Source: Colwellia polaris (GTDB lineage: Bacteria > Pseudomonadota > Gammaproteobacteria > Enterobacterales > Alteromonadaceae). Taken from it: 64,000 bases of DNA. This document shows positions 15,900 to 24,600 of the stretch, piece by piece. The stretch covers positions 496,001 through 560,000 of the forward strand of contig NZ_NBOE01000002.1 of assembly GCF_002104515.1 (NCBI RefSeq), written 5' to 3'. The position numbers were made by a program, and so were the translations under genes. Position 1 is the first letter of the stretch; every line of letters begins with the position of its first letter. The notes under the pieces are model-generated. The model made no database searches. It worked only from the letters and a program-made list of their open reading frames with translations, and had not been told where the DNA came from.

Positions 15900-17348
15900 T
15901 TAAGGCGTATAAGTTGCTACACCAAGCTCATTCACTGAGCTATTGTTTTGCTCTGCTTGGTGATGGCTATTGGCTAAAATGTCTGCTGGCGAATGCGCGA
16001 TACGTAGGCCCATCTCACTCTCTTGACGTACTAAATCGCCACGCAGTGAGTTAGCGTAGACATCGGTTATTTTTACATCAACGAATTGGCCAATAACGGT
16101 ATGTGGTGCAACAAAATTCACAATACGGTTGTTTTCAGTGCGGCCACGAAGTTCCATTGGGTTTTTCTTTGACGGTCCTTCAACAAGGATGCGCTGCTCG
16201 GTATTAAGCATATTACGGGCAATACGCAATGCTTGTTGGCTTATACGGTCTTGCAGTATTTGTAATCGTTGTTTTTTAAGCTCGTCGCTAATGTCATCAA
16301 CCATGTCTGCTGCAGGTGTTCCTGGGCGTGCGCTGTAAATAAAGCTAAAGCTTAAATCAAAATCTACCGCTTTGATCAAGTTCATTGTCGCTTCAAAGTC
16401 ATCATCAGTTTCGCCTGGAAAGCCAATAATAAAGTCAGATGACATACAGATGTCAGGGCGCACTTTTTTCAATTTACGTATTTGAGACTTGTACTCTATA
16501 GCGGTATGGCCACGCTTCATTTGCGTAAGGATTCGGTCTGAACCACTTTGAACCGGCAAGTGTAAGTGACTTACAAGTTCAGGCACATCTGCATATACGT
16601 CGATAATATCATCGGTAAATTCAATCGGGTGCGATGTGGTGTAACGAATACGGTCAATACCATCAATAGTGGCAATTAAGCGTAAAAGCTCAGAAAAACG
16701 GCAAATTGTACCGTCATGTGAATCTCCGCGATAGCCATTCACGTTTTGACCTAATAAATTAACTTCGCGCACACCTTGCTCAGCAAGTTGAGCAATTTCA
16801 TATAAAACATCATCTAATGGACGACTAACTTCTTCACCACGCGTGTATGGTACAACACAGAATGTGCAGTATTTACTACAACCTTCCATGATAGAAACAA
16901 ACGCGGTAGCACCTTCGGCTTTAGGCTCAGGTAGGCGATCAAATTTTTCAATTTCTGGAAAGCTTACGTCAACAACAGGGCTTTTATCGCCTGTAACTTG
17001 TTGGATCATTTCCGGCAAACGATGCAGGGTTTGTGGACCAAAGACCATATCTACGTAAGGTGCACGTTGACGAATAGCATCACCTTCTTGTGAGGCAACA
17101 CAACCACCTACACCAATAACAAGATCAGGGTTGCTCACTTTTAGGTTTTTCCAACGACCGAGTTGATGAAAAACTTTTTCTTGTGCTTTTTCGCGAATAG
17201 AGCAGGTGTTTAGTAAGATAACATCAGCATCTTCTGCTTCTTCGGCTAGTTCAAAGCCATGGGTTGAGTCTAAAAGTTCTGCCATTTTCTGCGAGTCATA
17301 CTCGTTCATTTGACAGCCCCAAGTTTTGATGTATAGCTTTTTACTCAT
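15900..17348 (-). CDS. miaB: tRNA-2-methylthio-N6-dimethylallyladenosine synthase MiaB
   Basis: MiaB is a radical-SAM methylthiotransferase that converts i6A37 to ms2i6A37 in tRNAs reading UNN codons. It has 482 residues. The N-terminal UPF0004 domain holds the auxiliary cluster cysteines C12 ([10 protein letters not shown]), C49 ([10 protein letters not shown]) and C83 (GGCVA). The radical-SAM motif is C157-x3-C161-x2-C164 ([17 protein letters not shown]). A TRAM domain occupies about 375-445 ([18 protein letters not shown]). The C-terminal extension of some 30 residues is not conserved. The neighbours are those of E. coli: ybeZYX-lnt downstream and ubiF facing away, although three other genes lie between miaB and ubiF here. 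Confidence 0.97.
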   Translation of the reverse strand: MSKKLYIKTWGCQMNEYDSQKMAELLDSTHGFELAEEAEDADVILLNTCSIREKAQEKVFHQLGRWKNLKVSNPDLVIGVGGCVASQEGDAIRQRAPYVDMVFGPQTLHRLPEMIQQVTGDKSPVVDVSFPEIEKFDRLPEPKAEGATAFVSIMEGCSKYCTFCVVPYTRGEEVSRPLDDVLYEIAQLAEQGVREVNLLGQNVNGYRGDSHDGTICRFSELLRLIATIDGIDRIRYTTSHPIEFTDDIIDVYADVPELVSHLHLPVQSGSDRILTQMKRGHTAIEYKSQIRKLKKVRPDICMSSDFIIGFPGETDDDFEATMNLIKAVDFDLSFSFIYSARPGTPAADMVDDISDELKKQRLQILQDRISQQALRIARNMLNTEQRILVEGPSKKNPMELRGRTENNRIVNFVAPHTVIGQFVDVKITDVYANSLRGDLVRQESEMGLRIAHSPADILANSHHQAEQNNSSVNELGVATYTP

Positions 17349-17468
17349 TTATTCGCGCCTAATCTTTCTATGAATTGATTCTAGTTTTTGCTAGAGAATT
17401 TAAGGAGGCGTATTTTACTCTTTCTTTGCCTGCGATGCTAGCTTAGAAATACTCAACAGATAAATTGC

Positions 17469-20336
17469 CTAATGGTTACTTGGATAATTAATTTTTCTTA
17501 AGGGGATTGCAAGGATTATCTCACTACCGTTTTCTTGGTTGTCATAGGTATGAAACGATGCATTAAATTTATTAGCAACTTGGCGAATATAGTACATAGC
17601 CATTTCGAAATTTATTTTACTGTTAAATTGCGCAAAGCTTTGTTCATTGTTGGTGACTTTTAGCCAAATTTTTTCATTACTTATATTAACGCGCACTTCA
17701 AAGACCCCACTATTATCATTGATTATTGCAGCTAATATTGCTTCATAAATAATACGATAAATAGCACTTTGTAGATCATAGCGTACATCTTGGTCTTCAA
17801 AATCAAGGTGTAATGATATCAACACGTGATACCGCTTTTGAAAGTAATCAGCAAGATAAGGTAATGCTACTGTAAGTGAGCTACCCGATAAGCTACTTGG
17901 AGCTACGTGGCTGCTTTGTGTTAACAGCTCTTCTAAGCATTCTCTTATTAGCGACTGAGCCTGATGGTTGTCTTGTTCAGGACACACTGTTTCATTTTGC
18001 TTCTCAGTTGACGCTGTGATTAATGTTTGTATTGTCATTAATTTACGGCGAACAATAGACGTTGCTTGGCTCTGGTTACTCAGTTCATCGTTTAATGCTT
18101 TATGTATATTATTAATCGAGCGTGAACGTAAATATAACAACCAAAAGGTTAATATAATTATGCTGATAATGATCATAACATAAAATATCTGACTATTTGG
18201 GTGCCAATACCATGGATAAGATACTTTGATATCTGCATAGGCTTTATAATCATTCCATTGTCCTAAGCTATTGGTGCTCATAATTTCGATATGATATTCG
18301 CCAGATGACAAACCCGTTAACGTTAACTGTGAACCGTTAATATCATTCCAATAACCACCATTTATCTGATATTTAAATTGCTTATCTTGCCCAGGTCTAA
18401 AGTCTAAGCTTGCAAGTTCTAAAGTTACAATGTCGTTTGCGGAATCAATATTAATGACATCGCAAAGCAGTATAGCTTTACCAGAAACAATCGTTTTACT
18501 AATAAAGGTTTTGGTTTGTACTTTATCTTCAATAAGTAAAGGAACCTCTACGACACCACCGTAATGACTTGCATAAACTTTATTATTCAAAAGCACGGGT
18601 TTTTTGGCAAAAGTAAATTGTTCAGTGTTGGCCACTAGGTTTAGTTGATATGTATCTGGGTTAAGTCGATATAAACCTGGTCGTCCTGAAATCCATATTT
18701 CACCATTAATAAAGCTCATATAGCCGAAAGTAATGTTTTTTGCGAAATGTGAAAGTAATTCACCCGCTAAGTTGAAAATAAAAAAGCCATCTCCTTTAGT
18801 TGAAACAAAAACTTTTTCTTGGTACTCAAGCAAGGCGATAACCTTATTTTCGCCAAAACTATTTATCTTGGTTACTGATTTATCTTTAGTATCAACAATA
18901 TTAATACCTGTTGGGGTGGCAACCCAGAGTTTATTATCTGATAAAGGTAAGGAGTCTATTACCTCTGACGAACTTAAGCTTTCTCCTAAAATATGATAGT
19001 CAATTTGCTGAGTTGCAATATTAAACTTGATAACGCCATTTTCATTTGTTGCTAAATAAAGTGCACCGTCTTTATATTTCATTGAGAGCAACAACTGATT
19101 GTTGTTAGGAAAGTTAACCCGTTCAACAGTTTGCTTAATGCTGTCAAATTGCCATAGGCCGTCAAATGTTGCGATGTAAACATTATCGCCATAGGAATAA
19201 AGGTCGGTAATTATTTTGCCATGTTCACTAAATTGATTATTGATGTCTTTTGGTAAAAATTTACTGTGCTCAGTTAACGATCCTAAACCACCGCCATAAC
19301 TACCTAAAATCAAGTTCTTTTGATGTACAGTTAACGCAATGGCATTAAACCTGACATCAAATATTTTAGGGATATTCTTAGCGATAGATTGTGTAACTTT
19401 ATTTATGCCAAGGTTCGATAAAACCCATAAAACGCCAGAGCTATCATGGAACGATTTTTTCACAAACGTTGCAGGTATTTTAGGGTAGTTATGTGGTATT
19501 TCAATTAAGTCAGATAAATGGTATTGGTTTATTACTCCTTTAATATCAATAGTAAAAAGACTAAGCATATCATTTGATGGAGTAACTGATGTAATTGCGT
19601 TTTTAACTTCAATGCTAGTTCTTTTTTGGTTATCTGTGAAGGTAATTAATTCATTATCCTTAGCTATTATTAACCTTGTTTCAGCAGCAGATATTGCTGT
19701 TGTTTTTCCTGCTTCTATCAACACTAGACCATTATCGACAAGGGTAAAGACCCCTTCAGAGTTTGCTATGTAGATATGTTGTTTAGTATGTAAGAGAAAA
19801 TCAATTTGAGTGTTATCTGCTATTAATTGTGTTTCCTGTAATAGCGGATTGAATTTATAAAGCTTATTGTTGGCATTAAGGTAATACATACCTTGATGCT
19901 CCAGTGCCTGATAGACGCTATTAGAATCGATATCCGCATTTAATGGGTCTGCATTACCCGTGTTAGTGTCAAATAACCATAACTGATGAGTTTCTGTTGC
20001 TAACAGCAATTTATCGTCAGTAATTAATTCGATATCGTTTATCCAATTAAAGGGCAGTGGCCAATCTTTGTTATTGCTGTTAAAAACAATGTTATTTTTA
20101 CTATCATTACGAATAAGGCCATTGGTGGTTGCCAGCCAAATAAAGCCTTTTTTATCTTGAATAATGTCAATGCTTTGTAATGACTGTTTACTCAAGCTAT
20201 TAGCGAGAGATATAGCGCTAAGTAAACTGGTAAATACCATTAACAATGGTGCTAAAAAGCACCACTTTTTTGAAGAAGAACATTTAGATGTATTAGGTAA
20301 TACTTTCTGGGGCTTCTTTGGGAGGGTGGCGTTCAT
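17469..20336 (-). CDS. Orphan beta-propeller / triple-Tyr sensor with a degenerate histidine-kinase-like C-terminus
   Basis: The protein has about 955 residues from ATG 20336; the frame is open to 20477, but that extension lies inside the preceding gene. An N-terminal hydrophobic segment (about 26-45) exports a large periplasmic region. Its regulator-propeller repeats include GFIWLATTNGLIRND, VYIATFDGLWQF, LYLATNENGVIKF, LWVATPTGINIV and EIWISGRPGLYRL. A Y_Y_Y domain follows (LDFRPGQDKQFKYQINGG), then one transmembrane helix (FYVMIIISIIILTFWLLYL). The cytoplasmic end resembles a HATPase (ALPYLADYFQKRYHV, IYRIIYEAILAAI, GSEIILAIPL). It lacks a phospho-acceptor His helix, and the N-box has no Asn. 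No response regulator is adjacent. It overlaps the upstream unknown gene by 44 nt. Domain calls are from motif recognition; catalytic loss is inferred. Confidence 0.8.
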   Translation of the reverse strand: MNATLPKKPQKVLPNTSKCSSSKKWCFLAPLLMVFTSLLSAISLANSLSKQSLQSIDIIQDKKGFIWLATTNGLIRNDSKNNIVFNSNNKDWPLPFNWINDIELITDDKLLLATETHQLWLFDTNTGNADPLNADIDSNSVYQALEHQGMYYLNANNKLYKFNPLLQETQLIADNTQIDFLLHTKQHIYIANSEGVFTLVDNGLVLIEAGKTTAISAAETRLIIAKDNELITFTDNQKRTSIEVKNAITSVTPSNDMLSLFTIDIKGVINQYHLSDLIEIPHNYPKIPATFVKKSFHDSSGVLWVLSNLGINKVTQSIAKNIPKIFDVRFNAIALTVHQKNLILGSYGGGLGSLTEHSKFLPKDINNQFSEHGKIITDLYSYGDNVYIATFDGLWQFDSIKQTVERVNFPNNNQLLLSMKYKDGALYLATNENGVIKFNIATQQIDYHILGESLSSSEVIDSLPLSDNKLWVATPTGINIVDTKDKSVTKINSFGENKVIALLEYQEKVFVSTKGDGFFIFNLAGELLSHFAKNITFGYMSFINGEIWISGRPGLYRLNPDTYQLNLVANTEQFTFAKKPVLLNNKVYASHYGGVVEVPLLIEDKVQTKTFISKTIVSGKAILLCDVINIDSANDIVTLELASLDFRPGQDKQFKYQINGGYWNDINGSQLTLTGLSSGEYHIEIMSTNSLGQWNDYKAYADIKVSYPWYWHPNSQIFYVMIIISIIILTFWLLYLRSRSINNIHKALNDELSNQSQATSIVRRKLMTIQTLITASTEKQNETVCPEQDNHQAQSLIRECLEELLTQSSHVAPSSLSGSSLTVALPYLADYFQKRYHVLISLHLDFEDQDVRYDLQSAIYRIIYEAILAAIINDNSGVFEVRVNISNEKIWLKVTNNEQSFAQFNSKINFEMAMYYIRQVANKFNASFHTYDNQENGSEIILAIPLRKINYPSNH

Positions 20337-20742
20337 CACCACAGACGGCAAAAACATTAGGCACTGTGTCTTCAAGTTCAGGCTTTTGTACCAAGAGATA
20401 AGTTGGTTTTCTTGGTGAATTTTCACTGCGTTTAATTGCCCATGCTGTTCGCACTTTTTCGGCATGTTCTTTTCCATACTTTACTTCAAATGCGGTGGCG
20501 ATCAATTCAACGCCAAAATCATCCATCACCATGATGGCGTTATCATGGTAGCCACTTGTTGTATCAAAATCTATATCCACAGATAAAATTTTATTATTGG
20601 GTAATACTAAGTCTGCATTTAATTTTGATATAACGGCACGGTCTTTATGCGATTTTAATTGGCTTAGATTCGGTTTTTCACTTAAATCGTAAACGAGATT
20701 TATGTCCTTCGCTATTCTATTTTCTTTTCTTGAAACGCTCAT
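20293..20742 (-). CDS. Unrecognised 149-residue cytoplasmic protein
   Basis: I do not recognise this family. The 149 residues are hydrophilic and lack a signal peptide or membrane segment. The N-terminus is basic (MSVSRKENRIAKDINLVYD). The middle looks like alternating strands (LVLPNNKILSVDIDFDT, NAIMVMDDFGVELIATAFEV), and the tail is Pro-rich (RPPKEAPESIT-like). Its stop lies 44 nt inside the orphan sensor gene, so the two are likely cotranscribed and coupled. It is divergent from the 2OG-oxygenase gene across 114 nt. Codon composition looks like its neighbours. It could be a cytoplasmic partner of the sensor, but nothing in the sequence proves that. Confidence 0.65.
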   Translation of the reverse strand: MSVSRKENRIAKDINLVYDLSEKPNLSQLKSHKDRAVISKLNADLVLPNNKILSVDIDFDTTSGYHDNAIMVMDDFGVELIATAFEVKYGKEHAEKVRTAWAIKRSENSPRKPTYLLVQKPELEDTVPNVFAVCGDERHPPKEAPESIT

Positions 20743-20856
20743 TATGTATTCCTTTAGTGAGTTAATTTTTGATTGTTATCTCATCTGTTTTTTTAATACT
20801 ATATTAGAAAGGTGATTTTTATAAAAGGGATCACTTATTATTTTTAAGGATACGTT

Positions 20857-21510
20857 ATGCAGTGGGTTGAGGCATTGGAAAAAAAGGGTTTTAGCCAAAT
20901 TGATAATTTTTTACCAAGACAGCAGGCAGAGCAATTAAGAAAGAAAATAATTAAAGCGAATCATATAAAAAAGTGGAATTTACTTACAACGCCGTATCGG
21001 CCACTGATGAGTGTTAAAGATAAAATATCTACTACCGTAATTGATAAACAAAGGCATATGCAGGCAACTAAAGCATTTAAAAGAGGGAAGTTTTCATTTT
21101 CTTTTTATCGCTCTAGCAATAAGCACGCTAAACAACATGGTCAGGCTGAGTTGCACCATGCCGTAGGGCAAAAAGTACTGCATTTACTAAAATATAAGGG
21201 GTTAATTAAAGGGGAGTTGCAAGACTCGTTTTTTGCTGAATACAAAAAAGGGCAGTTTATTAGCTACCATAGTGATGGCGGCGCGGGTAAATATGCTTTT
21301 ATTTATCAATTGTCGACAGGGTGGCAAAGAAAATATGGCGGACAATTAGAGCTATACCCCCAAAAAATTAAATTTTATAAGCGTATTTTAACACCTAGGT
21401 TTAACAGCTTAACTATTTTAAAGTTAGCGCATCCAATGCCACATAGTGTGAGATTACTTAATAATCCTGCACATAAACATCGAATTACCATATCAGGTTG
21501 GGTAGAATAA
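20857..21510 (+). CDS. 2-oxoglutarate/Fe(II)-dependent oxygenase family protein
   Basis: This 217-residue enzyme has a double-stranded beta-helix core. The iron facial triad is H138-x-D140 (SYHSDGG) and H196 (PMPHSVRLL). The 2-oxoglutarate-binding arginine is R209 (HKHRITISGW). YGGQLELY (160-167) and FNSLTILK are typical prolyl-hydroxylase-like strands. The first 120 residues are basic and helical. Substrate is unknown; relatives hydroxylate protein or small-molecule targets. AAGGA lies 8 nt before the ATG. The gene is followed 29 nt later by ubiF, so cotranscription is likely. It is divergent from the unknown 149-residue gene. Confidence 0.85.
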   Translation: MQWVEALEKKGFSQIDNFLPRQQAEQLRKKIIKANHIKKWNLLTTPYRPLMSVKDKISTTVIDKQRHMQATKAFKRGKFSFSFYRSSNKHAKQHGQAELHHAVGQKVLHLLKYKGLIKGELQDSFFAEYKKGQFISYHSDGGAGKYAFIYQLSTGWQRKYGGQLELYPQKIKFYKRILTPRFNSLTILKLAHPMPHSVRLLNNPAHKHRITISGWVE

Positions 21511-21539
21511 CTTAACCTTGATAAAGTATAAAAATCATT

Positions 21540-22706
21540 ATGAATCAGTTCGATTGTGTAGTTGTAGGTGGAGGCATGGTGGGCGCAGCAAGTGCACTGT
21601 CACTTGCTGAATTAGGCTTGAAAATTGCGGTTGTTGAAAAGAGCGCACCAAAAGACTTTACTCCAGTGCAAGCATTTGATCTTCGAGTGTCTGCAATTTC
21701 ACTGGCATCTGAGCATTTACTTAAACAACTGGGTGGGTGGCAACAGATTCAGCAGTGGCGCATGTGTCCATACAAGCGACTCGGTGTTTGGGAGGCAGAG
21801 CAAAGTTATACAGAGTTTGATGCTGCTGATATTAAGCAAACACATTTAGGGCACATTATTGAAAATAGATTAATACAACTTTCTCTTTGGCAAAAATTAC
21901 AACAGCATAGCAATATCACTTTGTTGTGCCCAGAAACCTTAATCAGTATTGAGCAGAACTCATCAAATGTCGCTATAACGCTATCAAAGCAATCTATAAA
22001 TGCCAAAATTGTGATTGGTGCTGACGGTGCCAACTCTTTAGTGCGTAAACTTGCACATATTGGTACTACTGGCTGGGATTATGCTCAATCGGCAATGTTA
22101 ATAAATGTTAAAACAGAAAAAGCCCAGCAAGATATAACTTGGCAGCAGTTTTACCCATCGGGGCCTCTTGCCATGTTGCCTATGCCAGGAAATTTTGCTT
22201 CATTAGTTTGGTATCATGATAAAGATGAGATAAAACGACTTTCAGCGCTATCACCTCATCAATTAACTGAAGCGATCGCCAAAAACTTTCCTGCGCGTTT
22301 AGGTAAAGTGGAGGTTATTAATCAAGCTGCTTTCCCGTTAACAAGGCGACATGCGAATCAATATCATAAAAATCAAATATTGTTGATAGGTGATGCAGCA
22401 CACACCATTAATCCAATGGCAGGCCAAGGGGTTAACTTAGGCTTTAAAGATGTTAAGGCACTACAGCATGTGATAGCTAAAGCGATTGGTAATGGTGAGA
22501 CTTGGCACGAGCCTAAGGTATTGTCTCGTTATCAACAGCAACGAAGAACAGACAACTTATTAATGATGACAACAATGGATGCGTTATATTTATCTTTCGG
22601 ACATGTTTCACCATTGGCAAAGTTGGCGAGAAATGCAGGATTGATGATGGTAAATAAATTACCAAAAGTAAAAAATAAAGCGCTAGCTTATGCGTGTGGG
22701 CTATAA
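21540..22706 (+). CDS. ubiF: UbiF-type ubiquinone biosynthesis flavin monooxygenase
   Basis: This FAD-dependent aromatic hydroxylase of the UbiH/UbiF/VisC family has 388 residues, nearly the E. coli UbiF length. It has VVGGGMVGAASAL (dinucleotide fold, residues 8-20), IGADGANSLVRKLA (DG motif) and LIGDAAHTINPMAGQGVNLGF (GD motif). Sequence similarity to E. coli UbiF continues outside the motifs: RVSAISLAS, WQQFYPSGPLAMLP, ASLVWY, AFPLTRRHANQY. This favours UbiF (C6 hydroxylation of 2-octaprenyl-3-methyl-6-methoxy-benzoquinol-type intermediates) over UbiH or UbiI. As in E. coli it neighbours miaB on one side and a Met/Leu/Gln tRNA operon on the other. Confidence 0.9.
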   Translation: MNQFDCVVVGGGMVGAASALSLAELGLKIAVVEKSAPKDFTPVQAFDLRVSAISLASEHLLKQLGGWQQIQQWRMCPYKRLGVWEAEQSYTEFDAADIKQTHLGHIIENRLIQLSLWQKLQQHSNITLLCPETLISIEQNSSNVAITLSKQSINAKIVIGADGANSLVRKLAHIGTTGWDYAQSAMLINVKTEKAQQDITWQQFYPSGPLAMLPMPGNFASLVWYHDKDEIKRLSALSPHQLTEAIAKNFPARLGKVEVINQAAFPLTRRHANQYHKNQILLIGDAAHTINPMAGQGVNLGFKDVKALQHVIAKAIGNGETWHEPKVLSRYQQQRRTDNLLMMTTMDALYLSFGHVSPLAKLARNAGLMMVNKLPKVKNKALAYACGL

Positions 22707-22729
22707 ATACTAAGGTGCTTGCTATAATA

Positions 22730-22958
22730 ACCTGAACTCTGGATAAGCAGCACTTGCTCAATGCTCCCTTTTAAGCCATTTTCTGCGTTAAAACGTCGAT
22801 AAATAGCGCGCTATTCATAAACGTTTTGCCTTGGAAATGGCTTAAAATGAAGCATTGATGATATCTATTCGTGATGTTCACCTGGCTATAGCATTTACTT
22901 TATTACCTAAGATTTTGGTTCACTTGAGTTTCAAGCACTCTTTATCCAGAGTTCAGGT
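22730..22958 (+). mobile_element. 229-bp MITE-like element, copy A
   Basis: The ends are inverted repeats ACCTGAACTCTGGATAA and TTATCCAGAGTTCAGGT. It is flanked by a direct duplication TATAATA (22723-22729 and 22959-22965). It has no coding capacity. The centre contains a long palindrome around AATAGCGCGCTATT flanked by AAACG/CGTTT and GCCATTT/AAATGGC arms. Copy B at 47186-47414 is the same length in the opposite orientation, with only about five differences by eye. These are the marks of a recently moved non-autonomous element. Confidence 0.88.
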
Positions 22959-23047
22959 TATAATAGTAAGCGCATGTAAAAAGTAATAATTAAATTAGAT
23001 AAAATTTCAAAAGAAGTATACAAAGAGAGGTAATAAAAAATCTAGAA

Positions 23048-23132
<85 letters not shown>

Positions 23133-23199
23133 ATTTTCAGGTAGTAGTTTTGACAAATCAAAACTATATAACTAACTATAGAACATAAATAATAAAAAG

Positions 23200-23274
23200 T
23201 GGCTGGGGTATGAGGATTTGAACCTCAGAATGACGGGATCAAAACCCGCTGCCTTACCGCTTGGCTATACCCCA
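23200..23274 (-). tRNA. tRNA-Gln (anticodon TTG), copy 1
   Basis: This 75-nt gene includes CCA. The acceptor stem is TGGGGTA/TACCCCA. The anticodon arm GCGGG-TTTTGAT-CCCGT gives TTG. It is identical to the neighbouring copy at 23346-23420. Confidence 0.97.
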
Positions 23275-23345
23275 ACTGAATACTTCTATTAATTTAAGTT
23301 TTTAACATTGATGGACTTTCGAATAATACAGAGAATAAAAGAAAG

Positions 23346-23420
23346 TGGCTGGGGTATGAGGATTTGAACCTCAGAATGACGGGATCAAAACCCGCTGCCT
23401 TACCGCTTGGCTATACCCCA
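23346..23420 (-). tRNA. tRNA-Gln (anticodon TTG), copy 2
   Basis: This gene is identical over its whole 75 nt to the copy at 23200-23274, with a 71-nt spacer between them, which indicates tandem duplication. Anticodon TTG; CCA is encoded. Confidence 0.97.
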
Positions 23421-23470
23421 ACAATGTTATTTACTTTCTAATAAGTATCATGATGATAATTATTAGTAGA

Positions 23471-23555
<85 letters not shown>

Positions 23556-23585
23556 CATTTATTCTATTACTACTAAGAGTGGAAA

Positions 23586-23662
23586 TGGTGGCTACACCGG
23601 GATTTGAACCTGGGACCCCATCATTATGAGTGATGTGCTCTAACCAGCTGAGCTATGTAGCC
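23586..23662 (-). tRNA. Elongator tRNA-Met (anticodon CAT)
   Basis: This 77-nt gene includes CCA. The acceptor stem begins GGCTACA. The anticodon arm CATCA-CTCATAA-TGATG gives CAT. The sequence resembles E. coli metT (elongator), not the initiator: it lacks the initiator's GGG/CCC run in the anticodon stem. It is the first gene of the operon, in the order Met-Leu-Gln-Gln-Leu. Confidence 0.95.
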
Positions 23663-23693
23663 ATTCCATCTTGCCTCTCAGCAAGTGGCGCGT

Positions 23694-23722
23694 ATTATGC
23701 AAATCTGATCGCGTTACGTCAA
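23694..23722 (-). promoter_or_regulatory. Promoter of the tRNA operon with a GC-rich (stringent) discriminator
   Basis: On the minus strand, -35 TTGACG (23722-23717), 17-nt spacer, -10 CATAAT (23699-23694), then ACGCGCC. GC-rich discriminators are typical of stable-RNA promoters inhibited by ppGpp. The first tRNA starts about 30 nt downstream. Confidence 0.8.
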
Positions 23723-23867
23723 CCGTTTTTTATCAATTAAATAAGACTTTTTGTTTGTTTGGCTATTCAATGTGCAATTTGTCGGATATATGTGCAAAAA
23801 AGGCAATAAAAGATAAACTTATTAGCTAAAGAATACCAATAAGTTTATTTATAGCCATTAAATTATT

Positions 23868-24221
23868 TTACTTTATACGCTCACTTGCTACTTTAGCTAA
23901 GTGCGCTGAGCTTTTCTTTATTATCTCTAAGTTTTCATTTACGGTTTTTACGGGGAGTTTCCCTATTAAATACTCGCCAACATCTAAGGCATTTGACGTT
24001 GCCGCGAATGTAAGTAAGTTTTCTCCGTTACACTGAATGCTATCAAAAATAGATCTAACGGTAATGTTGTGAGATTTTAAATACTTTCGTAAACGCTTTT
24101 TGTCATTAATTGAGACATACTCACAAATTCGTAAAGACATGTTTTCATCAAAAGCTAAGCTTTGTGGTGCGTAAGATAATGCCGTAGCAAGTACTAAAGA
24201 AGCTATTAGTGTGGTTTTCAT
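23868..24221 (-). CDS. Small secreted protein, DUF3718-like
   Basis: This 117-residue protein has a Sec signal peptide (residues 1-23, ending SLAF). The mature domain contains ICEYVSINDKKRLRKYLKSHNIT and SIQCNGENLLTFAAT. The two cysteines could form one disulfide. The pattern resembles DUF3718 proteins of Alteromonadales, whose function is unknown; I give this from memory with moderate confidence. It stands alone between the tRNA promoter and a spacer with a dispersed repeat. No operon partner is visible. Confidence 0.75.
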   Translation of the reverse strand: MKTTLIASLVLATALSYAPQSLAFDENMSLRICEYVSINDKKRLRKYLKSHNITVRSIFDSIQCNGENLLTFAATSNALDVGEYLIGKLPVKTVNENLEIIKKSSAHLAKVASERIK

Positions 24222-24420
24222 ATAATTCCTAGGGTGTTGGTTTTATTTTATTGTTTTAGAAAGTTTATCTGGAAAATGAAATTTTGCCAGTTAGTGCAGC
24301 AAATGTTTGATAGTTTCAAATATTTCTGTTTCTATTTTAATGTATTTATGAGGTGCATAGTAGCGCTTAAACACTGCTTACAGGGGAAGTACGGATTAAA
24401 GCCAAGTTATAGCTGATATA

Positions 24421-24491
24421 ATACCAATTGAAATAAATAATAGATCATTTTAAGGCGGTTTAAATCGTCAATAACTTATTACATTTGGTAT
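24421..24491 (-). repeat. 71-bp dispersed repeat, copy 2 (inverted orientation)
   Basis: This copy runs from ATACCAATTGAAATAAAT to ACATTTGGTAT and is the reverse complement of copies 1 and 3 apart from a few substitutions. It lies in the spacer between the ychF terminator and the small secreted protein's promoter side. The rest of 24222-24587 holds no gene that I can support. Confidence 0.9.
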
Positions 24492-24511
24492 AAGTGGAAA
24501 GTGTTCTTACC

Positions 24512-24541
24512 AAAAAAAAGAGAGCCGCAGCTCTCTTTTTC
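24512..24541 (-). terminator. Terminator of the pth-ychF unit
   Basis: GAGAGC (24520-24525), loop CGCA, GCTCTC (24530-24535), extended by A/T pairs. On the minus strand eight T follow. It also carries T on the plus side, so it could act in both directions. Confidence 0.9.
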
Positions 24542-24572
24542 ATTATTTAATAGTTAGGTCTTAAGCGTAAAT

Positions 24573-24600
24573 ATTAAACATTAAACATTAAACATTAAAT
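24573..24600. repeat. 7-bp tandem repeat across the ychF stop codon
   Basis: ATTAAAC is repeated three times (24573-24579, 24580-24586, 24587-24593), followed by ATTAAAT. The ychF stop codon (TAA, 24590-24588) lies inside it. The unit length is not a multiple of three. Confidence 0.9.

Noticed and set aside
17469-20477. Upstream start (20477) of the orphan sensor giving 1002 residues
   Set aside because: It would overlap the preceding gene by 185 nt and adds residues without a ribosome site; ATG 20336 precedes the membrane segment more sensibly.
24234-24416. 60-residue open frame on the plus strand next to the small secreted protein gene
   Set aside because: Rich in Phe/Cys/Lys with no ribosome site, no recognisable family and poor start; it looks like chance in AT-rich spacer.
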